Assembly (NCBI GenBank): GCA_950295325.1
Contig: OX485809.1
Coordinates: 26,364,144-26,428,143 of the forward strand
Length of the DNA: 64,000 bases
Reading direction: 5' to 3'
Source: Polytrichum commune
Taxonomy: Eukaryota > Streptophyta > Polytrichopsida > Polytrichales > Polytrichaceae
Shown: positions 59,474 to 64,000 of the stretch, in pieces
How the letters are laid out: every line of letters begins with the position of its first letter
Position numbering within the stretch: position 1 is the first letter of the stretch
The notes under the pieces: generated by a model
Seen by the model: the letters and a program-made list of their open reading frames with translations, nothing else
What the model was told of the DNA's origin: nothing
Databases searched by the model: none
Translations under genes and position numbers: made by a program

Positions 59474-62400
59474 TCAATTGTCTCCTCTAGCCTTCCGAAT
59501 GTCAGACAGGACAGCATCTCTAAAGAGAACAACATCTGTAGCACCTGAAACCATATGATATCCTAGCTCCAGCAATCTTGAGGGTGAATCATTACTTGTG
59601 GCAAAACCACCCAAGAAAACTTGTGTTCCCTTCAGCACCCTTTCAGCATTTCTGGAAAGATGACAAAATGTTTCATTCCCTTCTCAGCCTTGGGTTGAAA
59701 GACAATCATTGTCAAACAAACCTTTGTAATCATTGAGAACAGTAATCCTGTAAATTCAATGTTTCTTCAAAAGCAGCATGCGCTGACTTAGTCACATGTG
59801 CAGTCATAGAGGAAGGTAATGACTCTGAAGAGGGAATGTTTGAAGGAGCATACCTGAGCATTTCTGTGGGTCTCTCATCATTAGGCATTCGCAACAATCC
59901 CATATCAGAGCGCAGATCGAGAGGTCCCATTTGAATACAATCGACACCTTCTACAGCAGCTATTTCAGCTATGTTTTTGGCAGCTTCTTGCGACTCCATC
60001 TAAATATAGTTCAACATGTCCAGATCAGTGCCGTGATGGTTAGCAAGTTTTCCTCATCAACAAGGCTACTACCAGATCCACAGTACAGTATAGTATTACG
60101 ATCTAGGTAATGGATGGGAGTAGCCTTGGCATATGTTGAAGTAGACGCCCAACCTACCGAACCATGGCAGCATCGAGGTTTGTAATGGGTGCCCACTAAA
60201 TTAACAATTGTAGTGGTGAGGCCATGGCAAGACATGTGATGACGTGCCTCCTCATATCCATTTGGTAATAAGACACATCAGCAAGATCGCTTGGCCTCAC
60301 CTCTACGGACATGGATCTCAAGGAGTGGATTGTGCTTGATTGAAAGAGGTGGATCCACATGTTGTGGATTGTGCTTGGCTGCAAGAAGTGGATCCACATG
60401 TTGTGGGTGTCGAAATGGGAAGCATCGGTTAGTTGCTTCCAATTACTTAGATCATGAATGGGGTCCAAATAGCAATCAGCTACTGCACACCTATTACTGT
60501 GGTTTAGCATTTGGAGTTGAACTCTGCTCTAGCTTTTTACTAAGAGTATCATTTTTGTCAAGTTATGTTATGTTCCTTAATGTGTATACTATCTATTTAT
60601 GTTATCTAAGTACATAATTGATATCATCGGTAAAAAGCTATAGCAACATGTAACTCGAAATGGTAGATCTTAATAATAGGTGCAAAAAGTGCAGTGCTGG
60701 AAGGGACCCAACCGCTTTAGAGCACTTGCCCAGTTGCACGAATCAATGAGTCTATATCACACATGTCATTCAGCTACTGCTGGGGATAGTTGCGTGTCTA
60801 GAGGATTCAAGATACTTATGCAATGAGTTCCTAATGTGGGCCTCATCATTTTAAAAATTTTGCAAAGAGAAAATGAACCTCAATTCGAATTGTTGTTAAC
60901 TGACAAAAGGATGGGTACAGAGAAATGGGTGCAGCTAATTTCCACCTGGCACATGATGAGGAGATCATCTTCACAGCGGCTCAAGTATGTTGAATCGAGG
61001 CCATACCGAGCAGCTCGAACAATAGGCATTGCGGCTCCCCGTATACCTGCGGGTGGGTACCTGCATGCCTTCACTGCCGCTCTGGCCTCATCAGCAGTGT
61101 TTACCATGGGAATCATGATTCCTGCAGGCCCCATGTCCAAAGCTTTCTTGGCCCAGACAGGGTCATTTGCTGGAATACGAATAATTGCAGGAGTGTTGGT
61201 GGAAGCCAGCACTTGCAGAATAGAAAGAGTGGCCATGGTGTCTCCAGGACCATGCTCCATATCCACCACCACAAAGTCGTAGCCCCCCCAACCAAGAATC
61301 TCTGCAACAACAGGTGAAAAGCTCACAGAAAATGCTCCATATAGTTGCTCACCATTCCTCATCCTCTCCTTTAGCGTGCCCTTCCCCTGCAAATCCACAT
61401 AGAGGTAACAGCCAGACTAAAGGAGACCATTCATCAAAATGAAACAATGTGGTCTGCCACTACAACCCCCTCTAATAGAAAGGGATCCCAATGTGATATG
61501 GGTTTCTTATTAATGGGGGCACTAGAAGCGAAGGAAAAACTAGTATTCTATCGCTCATCGGTTTGTTGAATTATGTGAACCAAGGGGAGGAATTGGCACT
61601 TGCCGGTGACATGTAGAAAGTTGCCTGTAGCAAGTGCACACATATAAAAGAGAAACCTTCTTCTAAAGAGGATATCTCCTCTGCACTAGTGCAATCGTCC
61701 CAAGTTTACACTTGAGCCCTGTGGCCAGGGAATACCTGACTTGTGGCAACCCCTGGATCCCTTGTTATTCCTTTTGGTAATCTTTGTGGCATGGAGAGAT
61801 GTACCAGTGCATATGAATTGGTGTGGGACCCAACAAACCAGACATACAAACAAACACACAGTTACTAACATTGACCGCCTCATCAACCATAACCACTGAA
61901 GCCTGTAGGAAAATGACTCCCAAGTAGATTAGTTACCGCAACACTTAGATCGATTGCTTGAGAAATGGAATGCGGTTGTGTGTACACATTACAAGGGAGC
62001 AACCTTCTTCTAAAGAGGACAATCTTCTCCTTTGCACTAGTGCAATCATCACAAGCTTGCGCTAGAGCCATGTGGCCGGGGATTATTTCACTTCACCTTT
62101 GCCATCTCGTGGATCCCTTGTTTCTTTTCCATTTTGCTCAAATCTTTCCGACATGGGAGAGGGTACTAGTGCTAATGAATCGATCGAAAGGGGACCCAAG
62201 AAACCAGACAGACAGACAGACAGACAGTACGTAACAAATAGAGCACCGCAGAAACCATATCCTCTTCTATGCACACCTTCTACTACTCAACTAGTTGGTA
62301 AATTCCTTACCCGAGAAACCTAGCACACCAAAATATACACAAAAGTGAAGAAGCAACTCCTCCAGTAGCACCCTCCACAATCACTCAGAAAGTGCACGAC

Positions 62401-63253
62401 CAATCATCCAGCCTTTCTACTTTGAGCCACAAAATGGTATCATCTCTCAGCAATGGCTGGGGAGTACTTCACTTTTGTCATCATGTGAATCCCTTGTTTT
62501 TTGTTCCTTCTGCTATATCTCTTTGGCATGGGAGGGGGGAACTAGTGCTAATAAATCGATCGATAAGGGACCCAACAAACCAGGCAGACAGACAGACAGA
62601 TAGGAACAAATGGAGCACCGCAGCAACCATATCCACTTCTATGCACACCTTCTACCACTCAACCAGTTGGTAAATTCTTTACCCGAGAAACCTAGCACAC
62701 TAAAATACCCACAAAATTGAACAAGCAAATCCCTCAGTAGTACCCTCCACAATCACTCGGAAAGTGCACGATGAATTAATGCAGCCTTTCTACTTTGAGC
62801 CACAAAATGGCATCATCTCTCAGCAATGGTAGCCACTCAACCCAATTTCCTGACCCACGAAACTTAATCCCGAAGAAATGTGAACAAGCAATTCATCGAG
62901 TAGCACCCTCACGATCCGTCTAGACATAGAGGATGTAAGTATCCGCGATCAATCGGAAATAATTGCGAAAACAAGAAGTAAGCATTCCCCTGGGTGAAAT
63001 CTGTGCTTACCGACGCTGTTGTGGTCGTCATATTCGATGATGCATTCGCCTGTACGACCTGCGTGGCCGTTCTGCGAAACTTTCTGATCTGCGGAGTCCA
63101 AATGGGTGATGGAGAGTGGGAAGGAGAAGAAGCACGGGGGCAAGGGCGGAGCAGCATAGAAGGTCGAAGGCCGAGCGCATTGTTAGGGATCCGGGCGGAC
63201 ACTCCGACAGCCATGGACGAAAAGCATCGTGAGTGCAACATCATCATCGACAT
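59474..63253 (-). CDS. HpcH/HpaI-family aldolase with organelle transit peptide
   Basis: This is a class II, metal-dependent aldolase fold protein (2,4-dihydroxyhept-2-enedioate aldolase family; in plants often annotated as a phosphoenolpyruvate carboxylase-family protein). Its plant substrate is not known to me. Exons: 63253-63011, 61386-60946, 59999-59854, 59651-59474; all phases agree; 335 aa. Residues 1-80 are Ser/Arg/Pro-rich (MSMMMLHSRCFSSMAVGVSA) and fit a plastid or mitochondrial transit peptide. Active-site residues are all present: Asp123 and His126 (VVVDMEHGPGD), Arg151 (IIRIPAND), Glu230 (CQ-MESQE across the exon 2/3 junction) and Asp256 (MGPLDLRSDMG), plus ACRYPPAGIRGA. The C-terminus is GYHMVSGATDVVLFRDAVL...RGDN. 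It converges with TrpF; the stop codons are 752 bp apart. Two truncated copies lie at 14594-17246 and 38137-40789. Confidence 0.92.
61640..62850. repeat. Tandem units in aldolase intron 1
   Basis: About three and a half units with a period of roughly 350-380 bp fill most of the 1,624-bp intron. Markers are 'cttcttctaaagagga', 'gcactagtgcaatc', 'tggatcccttgtt', 'gctaatgaatcgatcg', a (caga)n run (62205-62227, shorter near 62583-62601) and 'acccgagaaacctagcac' (62311 and 62685). Confidence 0.75.
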
Positions 63254-64000
63254 CGCAGAAAATTCCTTTGTTGGTTTTCCGTCTCGACTCTTCTGCCAAC
63301 AACTGCCTTATTGTCGGCACAGTAGTTCCGAACTATAAGTTAAACCTCTTCCAATAATCCTTTGCGGTGGTACTTAAACCCAGCTCGAGGAGCCCACCGT
63401 ATATCATCCGGCCGAAGATTCTCAAAATCATGAAGGCAAACAAACAAAATGCGTGCAAGTCTAATGTTAGTAAAATCAACTAATCCGAATCAAATGGCGA
63501 CAAATTTTGTATGATTTCTGCGCCCCCCAACTCCATAGAAGATTGCATTTGTAGTTTGAAGCTAGAAATCTTGGCGAATGAAGACAAAGACAGACTTGTT
63601 ATTAGCTTCAAAATTCAGTGATCTGTCATAGGAAATGCACCTCAATATGAATCTCAGAACCATATGGAAGAAGCGCTATAGGATCAGTTTCCAGGGGAAT
63701 GGAGAAAACACATGCGAGTCATGAACCAATCCCCACTCTGCAGAAGTCAAGACCTACACCACACTAATAAGGCGCATTATTCTACTGAAGTGTGAAGAAA
63801 TTAAGCTCATAGCCACTGATGAGGGGTTTTGATTCGAGTCCCACAAAAGCTAGGCTAATCTGTGATGACATTCATGGCTCCCAAGAGCCGTTTACTTATT
63901 TTGCATATATGTGAACTTCATATATTCTGACATCCCAAGATTGATAAGGAAGGGCGCATGTAACACTGACACACTGAACCCTGATGAGTTTTGTGCTGGA
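63254..64000. promoter_or_regulatory. Upstream region of the aldolase gene
   Basis: No coding sequence was recognised to the window end. It presumably contains the promoter and 5' UTR of the minus-strand aldolase gene; no clear TATA box was found near 63260-63400. Confidence 0.35.

Noticed and set aside
60836..61282. 148-codon plus-strand frame over the aldolase
   Set aside because: It is antisense to exon 2, which carries the DMEH, IIRIPAND and ACRYPP motifs on the minus strand.

Overview
The window is nuclear DNA of a land plant. The evidence is multi-exon genes with GT-AG introns, a plastid-type tryptophan-pathway gene (TrpF), a transit-peptide aldolase, a short CCCTAAA telomere-like tract, and an AT-rich intergenic space full of small inverted-repeat transposons. 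I cannot fix the species; no LTR retrotransposon was recognised.

Three conventional genes could be assembled exon by exon, with all splice phases agreeing. On the minus strand, 96-6267 (13 exons, 909 aa) encodes a GNAT acetyltransferase domain joined by a long disordered linker to two C-terminal BRCT domains. At the right end lies a convergent pair: phosphoribosylanthranilate isomerase (plus strand, 56130-58721, 3 exons) and an HpcH/HpaI-type aldolase with an N-terminal targeting extension (minus strand, 63253-59474, 4 exons).

The middle is built by duplication. (1) Part of the isomerase-aldolase pair was copied in inverted orientation twice, at 14594-20037 (A) and 38137-42157 (B), as decayed pseudogenes. 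A and B match base for base in everything I compared over 4.7 kb (13789-18506 and 37332-42049), but are clearly diverged in the homologous sequence on both sides, which points to recent gene conversion. (2) A family of small secreted proteins of about 124 aa occurs three times intact (13659-14033, 37205-37576, 49663-50037), once split by a transposon (21921-22906) and once as a promoter remnant without a coding region (near 11300-11400). One conversion boundary lies inside this coding sequence, so copies A and B share their N-terminal two thirds but have unrelated C-terminal ends. (3) An older block pair, 10433-12804 and 20036-24478, carries insertions in one copy only, which exposes empty sites.

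Several non-autonomous DNA transposons have visible TIRs and target duplications: PIF/Harbinger-like (7589-8152, 20432-21215), TTAA-flanked piggyBac-like (19062-19651; 15561-16306 and its copy 39104-39849), and pogo/Tigger-like (22056-22733).

The most unusual region is 27.6-34.3 kb. About 27 copies of a 22-bp near-perfect palindrome (half site TTTACGAACG, two variable central bases, then its reverse complement) lie in three arrays with different, regular spacers (34/72 bp and exactly 110 bp). Two of the arrays sit inside a large foldback structure (28566-33156). The palindrome is kept while its surroundings differ, so it looks like a protein-binding or transposition site rather than a passive satellite.
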